DNA from: an uncultured Megamonas sp.
Lineage (GTDB): Bacteria > Bacillota_C > Negativicutes > Selenomonadales > Selenomonadaceae
Direction: 5' to 3'
Assembly: GCA_900556715.1 (NCBI GenBank)
Contig: USPM01000003.1
Coordinates: 1-63,506 of the forward strand
DNA: 63,506 nucleotides
The notes beneath the pieces were generated by a model. The model was not told the DNA's origin, did not search any database, and saw nothing but the letters and a program-made list of their open reading frames with translations. A program made the position numbers and the translations under genes. Below are positions 8,862 to 17,792 of the stretch, piece after piece; the stretch's first letter is position 1, and each line of letters starts with the position of its first letter.

Positions 8862-8961
8862 CATCAAATTTACAATTTTCTTATGCTTTAATTATACTCA
8901 CCTACCTATATAAAGTCAATATACAATTTTCAAAAAATTATATATAAAATTAAAATTAATT

Positions 8962-9007
8962 GCAAAAAAGATGGCTCCAGCAATTTTACTAGAGCCATCT
9001 TTTTTAT
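8962..9007 (-). terminator. Terminator of the ABC transporter operon
   Basis: AAAAAAGATGGCTC (8964-8977) pairs perfectly with GAGCCATCTTTTTT (8992-9005). The stop codon region of the permease gene lies within its right arm. Confidence 0.88.
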
Positions 9008-9750
9008 ATTTTTTTCTGCCATTTGCAAAAATGATTTTCTGCTAAATCTAAAATACCAAATAAACACAAACCGATCAAACTTAAAACAATAATACCTGCA
9101 TACATATCTAAATAATTTACACGAAGCCATGCATCCATGATAAAATAACCCATGCCATATTTTGTACCAAATGTTTCAGTAAAAAACAATACTGATATAG
9201 CTGTTCCCATTGCTACACGTAAAGCTGTAATGAAATTTGGCAATACAGCTGGCCATAATATATTTAAAAAGATCTGTTTAAAAGATGCACCTAAACTATA
9301 TAAAGGAAAAAACATTTCTTTTGGTATAGTTTTTATACTATCGCGAATAGCAACTAGCACTTGAAAAATCACAATTAAAAATATCATTATGATTTTGGGT
9401 AATTCTCCAATGCCTGCTAAAAGCATTAAAATAGGTAATAATGCAATCTTAGGAATAGGATATGTTAAATAAACAATCGGTGCTAAAATTTTATCGCATT
9501 TTTGATAATATCCCATCATCACTGCTATCGGAATACCGATTATCACCGCTAAAAATACACCTGCTACAATTCTCCAAATACTATATATAGCATGAATAGC
9601 TATGGTCTGTGTAAAAATATTAATCAATCTTTCCATAACTAAAACAGGAGATGGTATAATCGGTAGATGTACCATTATAGATATTACATACCACAAAATC
9701 AATAAAAATACTATTGCAGGTAGATAAAAATGCCATGATCTATCTTTCAT
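9004..9750 (-). CDS. ABC transporter permease (SsuC/TauC-type)
   Basis: Inner-membrane permease of the BPD_transp_1 family, 248 residues with about six spans. The cytoplasmic coupling (EAA-like) loop is visible as SLGASFKQIFLNILWPAVLPNFITALRVA split over residues about 155-180. This subfamily serves importers for sulfonates, taurine, nitrate or pyrimidine precursors. The gene overlaps the end of the ATPase gene by 11 bases and is the last of a three-gene operon (binding protein, ATPase, permease). Substrate not assigned. Confidence 0.88.
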   Translation of the reverse strand: MKDRSWHFYLPAIVFLLILWYVISIMVHLPIIPSPVLVMERLINIFTQTIAIHAIYSIWRIVAGVFLAVIIGIPIAVMMGYYQKCDKILAPIVYLTYPIPKIALLPILMLLAGIGELPKIIMIFLIVIFQVLVAIRDSIKTIPKEMFFPLYSLGASFKQIFLNILWPAVLPNFITALRVAMGTAISVLFFTETFGTKYGMGYFIMDAWLRVNYLDMYAGIIVLSLIGLCLFGILDLAENHFCKWQKKI

Positions 9751-10480
9751 TCTTCTTACCTGCTTTCTTTAAATAATCCCTTATTTCTTTGCTTAATGAG
9801 TAAAATATCTCTTTATCTCGGAAATTTTTATCACCAAATAAAGGATTATCAATTATTTTATAGATAGTGCCTGGATTGGTAGTCATGACTATTATTTTTT
9901 GTCCTAAATAAAGTGCTTCTTCTACATAATGCGTAACTAATATAGTAGAAACTTTCTGCCTCTGCCATAAATCAATGAATACATCTTGCATCTCTTCTCT
10001 TGTAATAGCATCTAAAGCAGAAAAAGGTTCATCCATTAATAACAAATCAGCCTTCAATGCAAATGCTCTAGCTAAACTAACACGTTGTTGTTGTCCACCA
10101 CTTAAGTTATTAGGATAACGATTTAATAAATTACTTAATCCTAAATTATCTACTAAATTTTGAGGTAAACCTTGTTTAGCTTCTTTTTTTATTTTTAAAC
10201 CTAATAAAATATTTTCTTTTACAGTAAGCCATGGCAATAATCCATAGTTTTGAGGAATAAAACCTATAGTTTGCTTTTTAGGTGAAGGCTTTTCACCATT
10301 TATCTGTACTAAACCCTGATAATTTTTATTTAATCCCGCTAAAATATTTAATAAAGTGGATTTACCGCAACCTGAAGGGCCAATCACTGCACAAGTTATT
10401 CCTGTTGGCAGATTTAAATTAATATCTTCTAATATATTTGTATCATCATATCTTACATAAAGTCTATCTACGGTAATCAT
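9740..10480 (-). CDS. ABC transporter ATP-binding protein (SsuB/TauB-type)
   Basis: Cytoplasmic ATPase of the importer, 246 residues. It has Walker A GPSGCGKSTLL (about residues 34-44), Q-loop IPQNYGLLPWLT, signature LSGGQQQRVSLARA, Walker B LLLMDEPFSALD and switch histidine LVTHYVEEA. All nucleotide-binding motifs are intact. The start ATG overlaps the stop of the binding-protein gene (ATGA), indicating translational coupling. Confidence 0.93.
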   Translation of the reverse strand: MITVDRLYVRYDDTNILEDINLNLPTGITCAVIGPSGCGKSTLLNILAGLNKNYQGLVQINGEKPSPKKQTIGFIPQNYGLLPWLTVKENILLGLKIKKEAKQGLPQNLVDNLGLSNLLNRYPNNLSGGQQQRVSLARAFALKADLLLMDEPFSALDAITREEMQDVFIDLWQRQKVSTILVTHYVEEALYLGQKIIVMTTNPGTIYKIIDNPLFGDKNFRDKEIFYSLSKEIRDYLKKAGKKNER

Positions 10481-11430
10481 TTTGTTAAAATATCACTTAC
10501 TATATCTTCATAATTATATTTTTCAGTTACTAATTCTTTTTTATTAAGCCAATTTATAGATTTATCCCAATCAGATTTTTCTGGCAATGCAGCTTTCATG
10601 TATTTAGGCATAACCATAGCATCTTTTGTAGCTGGTGGTAATCCTGCTGTTTCAATAACTAAATCCATATATTCTTCTTGCGGTGTAGAATTCAAATAGT
10701 CAACCGCTTTGTCATAAGCTCTATACATAGCTTTTATAGCTTCTTTTTTATTTTCTACGCTATCATTTGTAAATACCATTACACCTGGATTTATTTTCAT
10801 AGCTTCAGAAGAATTTACTAAATGACTGCCATTTTTTACAGCGATACTGCCCATAGGTTCAGGAAGAACTGCACCATCTAATTTACCATTTTGCAACATT
10901 TCTAGTCTTGTAGGAATCTGTGGTATTACTGTTTTATTAATATCTGCTTCTGTCATATTATTTTGAGCAAGCATTTCATCTAATACAAATTCAATAATAG
11001 TATTTTTAGAAACAGATATATTCTGTCCTTTCATTTCTGCTAAAGATTTAGCAGTATTACCAGTACCTGCAATCAAACAATAATTTCCATTAGTAGAAGA
11101 AGTTATTTTTACATCAAAGCCCCCAGCTTTAGCAAATCCAGCTGCTAACATATCAGATACGCCACCATCTAAATTGCCACTTTGAAGGGCACTATCTCTA
11201 TCCATCGCACTTTTAAAATATTGCAATTCTACATTTACACCTTCATCTTTAAAATAGCCTTTTTCTTGGGCTATGATAAAAGGTATAGAATCAATATCTG
11301 GCATTAATCCAATTTTTAAAGTTTCTTCTGTTGAATTATTATCTGTTGCTACATTTTCATCTGTAGTTGATCCACAAGCTGTACATAGCATAGATAAAAT
11401 ACACATCGCTAATATTAGTAATTTTTTCAA
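10477..11430 (-). CDS. ABC transporter substrate-binding lipoprotein (NMT1/SsuA-like)
   Basis: Extracytoplasmic binding protein, 317 residues from the preferred start. An ATG at 11448 lies upstream of the AAGGGA ribosome site; the TTG at 11430 is spaced nine bases from it and yields a normal lipoprotein leader, KKLLILAMCILSMLCTACGS, with Cys as the likely lipidated residue (an unusual Cys at -3). The mature part begins LKIGLMPDIDSIPFIIAQEKGYF, typical of the NMT1/SsuA/ThiY fold. Candidate ligands are sulfonates, nitrate-like anions or thiamine-pyrimidine precursors; I cannot choose. First gene of the operon with ATPase and permease. Confidence 0.87.
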   Translation of the reverse strand: MKKLLILAMCILSMLCTACGSTTDENVATDNNSTEETLKIGLMPDIDSIPFIIAQEKGYFKDEGVNVELQYFKSAMDRDSALQSGNLDGGVSDMLAAGFAKAGGFDVKITSSTNGNYCLIAGTGNTAKSLAEMKGQNISVSKNTIIEFVLDEMLAQNNMTEADINKTVIPQIPTRLEMLQNGKLDGAVLPEPMGSIAVKNGSHLVNSSEAMKINPGVMVFTNDSVENKKEAIKAMYRAYDKAVDYLNSTPQEEYMDLVIETAGLPPATKDAMVMPKYMKAALPEKSDWDKSINWLNKKELVTEKYNYEDIVSDILTK

Positions 11431-11525
11431 ATCACTCAATCCCTTCATATATAATATAGTTAAAATATGATTAACTATTTAATTAATCCTTTTATATCAT
11501 ATCAAAAAAAACTTAATTTATGCAA

Positions 11526-11562
11526 TAAAAAACTGACGCTAATAAATAGCGTCAGTTTTATT
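11526..11562 (-). terminator. Terminator of nifJ
   Basis: AAAACTGACGCT pairs with AGCGTCAGTTTT around a seven-base loop. A- and T-runs on both sides make it possibly bidirectional. Confidence 0.9.
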
Positions 11563-11578
11563 TCATCAGCACGAAAAA

Positions 11579-14500
11579 TTATTTACCTGCTAATTTTTTA
11601 TATCCTTCAAGACGTTCTTTTGCATCTCTTTCTGTTTTTGCAAATAATTCATCTGCAATTTCAGGGAATGCACGTTTTAAGGATGTATAACGAACTTCAC
11701 CTTGAATGAATTCTTGGAAGTTTCCTGTTGGTTCTTTAGAGTCTAAGCTGAATGGATTTTTATCTGTGCCACGTAATTCAGGATTATAACGATAAGTAGC
11801 CCAGTAACCAGCTTCAACAGCACGTTTAGTTTCGTTCTGGCTCTTGCCCATACCTGCACGTAAACCATGATTGATACATGGAGCATATGCAATGATAAGA
11901 GATGGTCCTTTATAAGCTTCTGCTTCAGCAATAGCTTTTAAAGTCTGATTTTTATCATAACCCATAGCGATCTGAGCTACATATACATAACCATAGCTCA
12001 TTGCCATCATGCCGATATCTTTTTTCTTAGTGCGTTTACCAGATGCAGCGAACTGAGCGATAGCAGCAGCTGGAGTAGCTTTAGAGGACTGTCCACCAGT
12101 ATTTGAGTAAACTTCTGTATCGAGAATTAATACGTTAACATCTTCACCAGAAGCAAGTACATGGTCAAGACCGCCATAACCGATATCATAGCCCCAACCG
12201 TCACCACCGATGATCCATTGAGAACGTTTTACAAAGAAGTCTTTTTTATCGTAAATTTCATTTAAGAGTGCATTATCGCCTTTTTCAGCTTCAAGAAGTT
12301 CAGTCATTTTTTCTGCACGTTCACGGCTACCTTCACCTTCGTTGATGTTAGCTTGCCAATCTGTAAATGCAGCTTTAAGTTCATCACTGCCAAGACCTTC
12401 TTCTAAAGCCTGAGTGATTTTAGAAGATAATGCTTCACGAACAGCTTTTGTTCCAAGGAACATACCTAAACCATATTCTGCATTGTCTTCAAATAAGGAG
12501 TTAGCCCAAGCAGGACCTTGACCTTTATGATTTTTAGTGTATGGCATAGATGGTGCAGAACCGCCCCAAATAGAAGAACAGCCTGTAGCATTAGCTACCA
12601 TCATGCGATCACCAAAGAGCTGAGTAATGAGTTTTACATATGGAGTTTCACCACAACCAGCACAAGCACCAGAGAATTCTAAGAGTGGTTGTTCGAACTG
12701 ACTACCTTTGAGAGTAGTTTTCTTCATAGGGTTTTTCTTAGGTGCAACTTTTGTAGCATCAACAGCATAATCAAATTCAGCTTGTTTTTCAATTTGTGTT
12801 GCAATAGGTTTCATAGTGAGAGCAGAACCTTTTGGAGCTGGGCAAATATCAGCACAGTTACCGCAACCTGCACAATCTTTTGCAGAAATAGTGATTGCAA
12901 AATTCAAACCTTTAGCACCAAGAGCTGGTTTAGATTTCATTGTTGCTGGAGCATTAGCTACTTCTTCATCTGTCATAAGCACTGGACGAATTGCAGCGTG
13001 TGGACATACGAAGGAGCACTGGTTACATTGAATACATTTGTCGATATCCCATTCTGGAACATTGATAGCGATACCACGTTTTTCATAAGCAGCAGTACCT
13101 ACTGGGAATGTACCATCTTCAATACCTTTGAAAGCACTTACAGGAAGTTTATCGCCTTCTTGACGGTTCATTGGATTTTGAATGTTTTTAATGAAATCAG
13201 GGATATTTGCATCTGTATCATCAGCATCTTTAGCATCTTTCCAAGAAGCTGGAACTTCTACTTTGTGAAGAGCTTCAATACCTTTATCGATAGCACCATT
13301 ATTCATATCAACGATATGTTGACCTTTTTTACCATAAGAAGTAACAACAGCATCTTTAAGATATTTAACAGCTTCATCAATAGGAATGATATTTGCAAGT
13401 TTAAAGAATGCAGACTGCATAACCATGTTAAAGCGACCGCCAAGACCAAGTTCTTGAGCAATTTTAACAGCGTTTACAGTATAGAAGTTAATATTATTTT
13501 CTGCAATATAACGTTTCATATATGCAGGAAGTTTTTCTGTTAATTCTTCATCAGTCCAAAGTGTATTTAATAAGAATGTACCATTTGGTTTTAAACCAGC
13601 AAGTAAATCATATTTATCTACATAAGACTGTTGAGAACAAGAAATGAAGTTTGCTTTATTGATGAGGTATGGAGACATAATTGGTTTTTTACCAAAACGC
13701 AAGTGAGACATTGTTACCCCACCAGATTTTTTGGAATCATATGCAAAATATGCCTGTGCATACATATCTGTTTTATCACCGATGATTTTAACAGCACTTT
13801 TATTTGCACCTACAGTACCATCAGAACCGAGGCCCCAGAATTTGCAAGCTGTTGTTCCTTCTGGAGTAAGGTCGATATCTTCATGATATTCAGGTAAAGA
13901 AGTGAAAGAAACATCATCTTTGATACCGATAGTAAATCCATTTTTAGGAGCATCTTTTTTGAGTTCATCATAAACTGCAAAGATTTGATCTGGAGTAACG
14001 TCTTTACCACCAAGACCATAACGACCACCAACAATTGTTGGACGTAAATCGCTATTATAAAGAGCAGACTGAATTTCAAGATATAAAGGTTCACCGATAG
14101 AACCAGCTTCTTTTGTACGGTCCATAACAGCAATTTTCTTAACAGTTTTTGGAAGTGCATTCAAGAAATGTTTTACGGAGAATGGTCTGTAAAGGTGAAT
14201 GGATACTACACCTACTTTTTCTCCTTTAGCATTTAAATAGTCAACAACTTCCATAGCTGTATCACATAAAGAGCCCATAGCAATAATTACACGATCAGCA
14301 TTTGGGTCACCATAATAGTTGAATAATTGATAATTACGGCCTGTTAATTTGTTGATTTCAGCCATAGCATCTTCAACCATTTGAGGAACAGCTTCATAGT
14401 AAGGATTTGCAGATTCTTGACCTTGGAAATAAATATCAGGGTTTTGGCTAGTACCACGAATTACTGGATGATCTGGATTTAATGCATTATGACGGAATTT

Positions 14501-15103
14501 ATTTACAGCTTCCCAATCAAGCATTTTGCCTAAATCTTCATAATCTAAAACTTCAATTTTTTGGATTTCATGAGAAGTTCTGAAACCATCAAAGAAGTTT
14601 ACAAATGGTACACGGCTTTTAATAGCTACAAGATGAGCTACAGCACTTAAGTCCATAACTTCTTGAACACTAGCTTCTGCAAGCATAGCACAACCAGTTT
14701 GACGAACTGCCATAACATCACGTTGATCACCAAAAATATTAAGAGAAGATGTTGCAAGAGCACGAGCACTTACATGGAATACACCTGGGAGCAATTCACC
14801 AGCAATCTTATACATATTAGGGATCATTAATAAAAGACCCTGAGAAGCAGTATAAGTAGTAGTTAATGCACCAGCCTGTAAGGAACCATGTACTGTACCA
14901 GCAGCACCTGCTTCAGATTGCATTTCTACAACACGTACTTTTTGGCCAAAAAGGTTTTTCTTGCCTTTTGCTGCCATTTCATCTACAGCTTCTGCCATTG
15001 GAGATGATGGGGTAATTGGGTAAATAGCTGCTACATCTGTAAATGCATATGATATATATGCTGCAGCAGTATTACCATCCATAGTTTTCATATGTTTGCT
15101 CAT
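11579..15103 (-). CDS. nifJ: Pyruvate:ferredoxin (flavodoxin) oxidoreductase
   Basis: Oxidises pyruvate with CoA to acetyl-CoA, CO2 and reduced ferredoxin; central to anaerobic metabolism. It is the single-chain form of about 1170 residues. Visible domains are the N-terminal pyruvate-binding domain (YPITPSSPMAE), the EKR region, two 4Fe-4S motifs near residues 688-700 (CIQCNQCSFVCP) and 740-752 (CAGCGNCADICP), the cysteine-rich CAGCGETPYVK near residue 808, and the TPP-binding GDGWGYDIGYGGLDH near residue 964. The start is uncertain. An ATG at 15151 lacks a ribosome site. The ATG at 15103 (MSKHMKTMDGNTAAAY) fits family N-termini, though its AGGGAG is about 13 bases away. Confidence 0.97.
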   Translation of the reverse strand: MSKHMKTMDGNTAAAYISYAFTDVAAIYPITPSSPMAEAVDEMAAKGKKNLFGQKVRVVEMQSEAGAAGTVHGSLQAGALTTTYTASQGLLLMIPNMYKIAGELLPGVFHVSARALATSSLNIFGDQRDVMAVRQTGCAMLAEASVQEVMDLSAVAHLVAIKSRVPFVNFFDGFRTSHEIQKIEVLDYEDLGKMLDWEAVNKFRHNALNPDHPVIRGTSQNPDIYFQGQESANPYYEAVPQMVEDAMAEINKLTGRNYQLFNYYGDPNADRVIIAMGSLCDTAMEVVDYLNAKGEKVGVVSIHLYRPFSVKHFLNALPKTVKKIAVMDRTKEAGSIGEPLYLEIQSALYNSDLRPTIVGGRYGLGGKDVTPDQIFAVYDELKKDAPKNGFTIGIKDDVSFTSLPEYHEDIDLTPEGTTACKFWGLGSDGTVGANKSAVKIIGDKTDMYAQAYFAYDSKKSGGVTMSHLRFGKKPIMSPYLINKANFISCSQQSYVDKYDLLAGLKPNGTFLLNTLWTDEELTEKLPAYMKRYIAENNINFYTVNAVKIAQELGLGGRFNMVMQSAFFKLANIIPIDEAVKYLKDAVVTSYGKKGQHIVDMNNGAIDKGIEALHKVEVPASWKDAKDADDTDANIPDFIKNIQNPMNRQEGDKLPVSAFKGIEDGTFPVGTAAYEKRGIAINVPEWDIDKCIQCNQCSFVCPHAAIRPVLMTDEEVANAPATMKSKPALGAKGLNFAITISAKDCAGCGNCADICPAPKGSALTMKPIATQIEKQAEFDYAVDATKVAPKKNPMKKTTLKGSQFEQPLLEFSGACAGCGETPYVKLITQLFGDRMMVANATGCSSIWGGSAPSMPYTKNHKGQGPAWANSLFEDNAEYGLGMFLGTKAVREALSSKITQALEEGLGSDELKAAFTDWQANINEGEGSRERAEKMTELLEAEKGDNALLNEIYDKKDFFVKRSQWIIGGDGWGYDIGYGGLDHVLASGEDVNVLILDTEVYSNTGGQSSKATPAAAIAQFAASGKRTKKKDIGMMAMSYGYVYVAQIAMGYDKNQTLKAIAEAEAYKGPSLIIAYAPCINHGLRAGMGKSQNETKRAVEAGYWATYRYNPELRGTDKNPFSLDSKEPTGNFQEFIQGEVRYTSLKRAFPEIADELFAKTERDAKERLEGYKKLAGK

Positions 15104-15264
15104 ATTTTCAAATAAGCTCCCTTCTATATATATATACCCTTTTATAGGCATTTTAAACTATAACACACATTTATGATACAACTTTTTATAATATTTTTCA
15201 ACTATGAATATACCTTTTATATCTATAAATTATCATTAGTAATTATATATCTATATCAATAATT

Positions 15265-16254
15265 TTAAATACTATTATTATCTATTAGTTTTAATTCTTC
15301 TGCTGAAAAATCTGTATTATCCATTGCTTTTAAATTCATTAAAATCTGTTCAGGTTTTGATGCACCTATCAAAACGCTTGTAACTATGTTATCTTTTAAA
15401 ATCCAAGCCAATGCCATCTGTGCTAAACTTTGACCACGCTGTTTTGCTATTTCATTTAAATTTGCAATCTGTGTTAATTTTTTTTCTGTCAAAATTTCAG
15501 CTTTCAAAAATCTTCCATCAGTTTTTATGCGACTATCTTCAGGAATACCTTTCAAATATCTATCTGTCAATAGTCCTTGTGCTAATGGGCTAAAAGCTAT
15601 AATACCTTTATTTAATTTATATGCCATTTCTTTTAAACCATTATTTTCAATAGTCCTATCAAAAATAGAATAACGATTTTGATTGATGATAAATGGACAA
15701 TGCATTTGAGTTAAAATCTCACTAGCTTTTGCTAAAGTTTCACCATCATAATTTGATAAACCTACATATAAAGCTTTCCCACTTTGTACTATTTGATTTA
15801 ATGCTCCCATAGTTTCTTCAAGTGGAGTGTTTTTATCCATGCGATGATGATAAAAAATATCTACATACTCAATACCCATGCGTTTCAAACTTTGATCTAA
15901 ACTAGCAATTAAATATTTTCTACTGCCCCAGTTGCCATAAGGGCCTTCCCACATATCATAGCCAGCCTTCGTACTGATCAATAATTCATCACGATATTTT
16001 TTCAAATCTTGTTTTAAAATTCTACCAAAATTTATTTCTGCACTACCATAAGGAGGGCCATAATTATTTGCCAAATCAAAATGAGTTATGCCATTATCAA
16101 AAGCAGTGAAACAAAGTTTTTGCATGGTTTTGAAATCATTGTTATCACCAAAATTATGCCAAAGTCCCAAAGACACTCTTGGCAATTTCAAACCGCTTTT
16201 ACCACATCTAGCATATTCTAACTTATTATATCTGTCTTTATCTGCTATATACAT
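15265..16254 (-). CDS. Aldo/keto reductase (YghZ-like)
   Basis: NAD(P)H-dependent carbonyl reductase of the AKR superfamily, 329 residues. The catalytic tetrad is visible as Asp and Tyr in FDLANNYGPPYGSAE, Lys in LLISTKAGYDMW and His in DIFYHHRMDKNTPLEE. The sequence is closest to the YghZ / L-glyceraldehyde-3-phosphate reductase group. The ATG at 16254 follows AAGGGG by eight bases; an upstream ATG at 16302 lies within the promoter. It is divergent from a MerR-type regulator gene, and its promoter has the 19-bp spacer typical of MerR activation, so aldehyde- or electrophile-induced expression is inferred. Confidence 0.92.
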   Translation of the reverse strand: MYIADKDRYNKLEYARCGKSGLKLPRVSLGLWHNFGDNNDFKTMQKLCFTAFDNGITHFDLANNYGPPYGSAEINFGRILKQDLKKYRDELLISTKAGYDMWEGPYGNWGSRKYLIASLDQSLKRMGIEYVDIFYHHRMDKNTPLEETMGALNQIVQSGKALYVGLSNYDGETLAKASEILTQMHCPFIINQNRYSIFDRTIENNGLKEMAYKLNKGIIAFSPLAQGLLTDRYLKGIPEDSRIKTDGRFLKAEILTEKKLTQIANLNEIAKQRGQSLAQMALAWILKDNIVTSVLIGASKPEQILMNLKAMDNTDFSAEELKLIDNNSI

Positions 16255-16300
16255 AAAAAACGCCCCTTTACTTTTAGTTAATATCTTTCTTATAATTATC

Positions 16301-16331
16301 ATAATACTAATTCAAGTACGCTTTAAGTCAA
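16301..16331 (-). promoter_or_regulatory. MerR-type promoter/operator of the aldo/keto reductase gene
   Basis: On the minus strand, -35 TTGACT (16331-16326) and -10 TATTAT (16306-16301) are separated by exactly 19 bp. An imperfect dyad (CTTAAAG..CTTGAAT) sits in the spacer. MerR-family activators work on such over-long spacers, and the divergent merR-like gene starts 29 bases away. Confidence 0.8.
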
Positions 16332-16359
16332 GATACTACTATACTAAAGGGGCTTTACT

Positions 16360-16779
16360 ATGGATAAACAATATTCAATTCGTGAAGTGTCAGCTAAATT
16401 CAATCTGCCAGCTTCTACACTTCGCTATTATGAAGAAGTTGGCATTTTAACTGATATTCCTCGCAATTCATCAGGCAAACGCATATATTTAGAAAAACAT
16501 ATCAATCGTTTAAAAACTATTTGTTGTTTTAAAAACACTGGCATGAGCATCTCTCAATTGCAAGAATTTTTTCAATATGAACAGCACGAACCGTCACACA
16601 TTGATGATATTTTAAAATTATTAACTAACCAAAAAAATCATATTCTAGAACAATTAGCCAAAATGCAACATGATTATACACATATTCAAAGAAAATTAGC
16701 TTATTATCAAGCTATGAAAACAGCTGTGGATAATCATACTGCATTACCTAATTGGCAAGATTATAAATGTGATAATTGA
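16360..16779 (+). CDS. MerR family transcriptional regulator
   Basis: DNA-binding regulator of 139 residues. The N-terminal winged helix-turn-helix is clear: YSIREVSAKFNLPASTLRYY at residues 4-23, then EEVGILTDIPRNSSGKRIY. A C-terminal coiled-coil dimerisation helix follows (about residues 75-125), with no cysteine-based metal loop. The subfamily with short effector domains senses aldehydes and electrophiles (AdhR/NmlR-like). The start ATG follows AAAGGGG. It is divergent from the aldo/keto reductase gene, its likely target. Confidence 0.92.
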   Translation: MDKQYSIREVSAKFNLPASTLRYYEEVGILTDIPRNSSGKRIYLEKHINRLKTICCFKNTGMSISQLQEFFQYEQHEPSHIDDILKLLTNQKNHILEQLAKMQHDYTHIQRKLAYYQAMKTAVDNHTALPNWQDYKCDN

Positions 16780-16782
16780 AAT

Positions 16783-16836
16783 ATAAGCTATAATAATTTA
16801 ATTAGAAATTTTTCCTTAAATTATTATAGCTTTTTT
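16783..16836. terminator. Bidirectional terminator between merR and yhcC-like genes
   Basis: A 17-bp perfect stem (AAGCTATAATAATTTAA at 16785-16801 with 16816-16832) is followed by T-runs on both strands. Confidence 0.9.
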
Positions 16837-16838
16837 AT

Positions 16839-17792
16839 TTATTTTTTAACTAAAAATTTTTGTACAGCACTGCCATTTAAATAATTACATAAACGACCTT
16901 GATAAAGATTTTTTTCTTCCATTTCTTTTACAATTTCATCGCGAATTTTCCACCAACCTGTCTGCCAATTACTAAATAAAGTATTTTCAGCTGGTGCTCT
17001 ACCAATTAATCGCTGTAAAACAATATTTGGAGATAAATGTTCTAAGAAATCAATTACTCTTTGTTTATAATGCTCACAAGAAATAATTTCAAATTCTTTA
17101 TTTTCATATTGTTGAGCCATTTTTGTATTTTTTACGATATAAAGTGCATGTAATTTCACCTGGTCAACGCCGAGTGCAGAAATCACTCTAGCAGTTTCAA
17201 TCATATCTTTATCATCATCCCATGGTAAATCTAAAATTACATGAGTACAACACAATAAACCATAACGCTTTATACGTAATACTGCATCAATATATTCCGC
17301 CAAACCATGACCACGATTTATTTTTTCTAAAGTCTTATAATTTATCGTTTGTAAACCTAATTCTACGCAAATATCAATATTTTTTTCTTTGGCAATTCTA
17401 GCTAAAATTTCTAGATAAACATCATTTATACAGTCTGGTCTTGTCGCTATATAAATAGCCACTATATCATCACTAGCACATGCTTCTAATACATATTTTT
17501 CTAATTGCTCTGGTGGCATATACGTATTACTGAAATTTTGAAAATACGGTATGAATTTTTTCGCCTTATATTTAGGCACTATATGAGCCTTATTCATGCG
17601 AATTTGTTCTGTTACGGATAATTCTGGTGGCAAATTTTCATAACCTGCACCGATACTACCACAAAAAGTACAACCGAATTTTCCACATGAACCATCACGA
17701 TTAGGACAAGTGAGAGGTAATCCTATAGGTAATTTATAAACTTTCTCACCATAACGCTGTTTTAAATAATCGGAAAAGGCATAATATATCAT
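16839..17792 (-). CDS. TIGR01212-family radical SAM protein (YhcC-like)
   Basis: Cytoplasmic 4Fe-4S radical SAM enzyme of unknown reaction, 317 residues. The cluster-binding cysteines lie in CPNRDGSCGKFGCTFCGSIG (residues about 29-48). Family marks include YFQNFSNTYMP, VELGLQTIN and GRAPAENTLFSNWQTGWW near the C-terminus. It is the second gene of a pair with another radical SAM gene: the upstream stop and this start share one base (TAATG), with AGGAG placed correctly. The joint function of the pair is not known. Confidence 0.9.
   Translation of the reverse strand: MIYYAFSDYLKQRYGEKVYKLPIGLPLTCPNRDGSCGKFGCTFCGSIGAGYENLPPELSVTEQIRMNKAHIVPKYKAKKFIPYFQNFSNTYMPPEQLEKYVLEACASDDIVAIYIATRPDCINDVYLEILARIAKEKNIDICVELGLQTINYKTLEKINRGHGLAEYIDAVLRIKRYGLLCCTHVILDLPWDDDKDMIETARVISALGVDQVKLHALYIVKNTKMAQQYENKEFEIISCEHYKQRVIDFLEHLSPNIVLQRLIGRAPAENTLFSNWQTGWWKIRDEIVKEMEEKNLYQGRLCNYLNGSAVQKFLVKK

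Larger units (their letters stand above)
8477..9003. other. Intergenic region upstream of module copy 2
   Basis: 527 bases, AT-rich, with no gene seen. It contains the promoter block shared with copy 1 (8583-8618), two cre-like sites (8631-8646 and 8846-8861) and, at the right end, the terminator of the ABC operon. Confidence 0.7.

Noticed and set aside
8930..9130. Minus-strand frame at the end of the ABC permease gene
   Set aside because: It shares DNA with the permease C-terminus and the terminator; no independent support.
11449..11525. Riboswitch (thiamine or SAM type) upstream of the ABC importer operon
   Set aside because: The gap between the nifJ terminator and the binding-protein gene is too short, and none of the conserved aptamer blocks is present.
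12689..13543. Plus-strand open frame of 284 codons opposite nifJ
   Set aside because: It lies wholly antisense to the well-conserved pyruvate:ferredoxin oxidoreductase gene, has no ribosome site and encodes a Cys/Phe/Ser-rich non-protein-like sequence.
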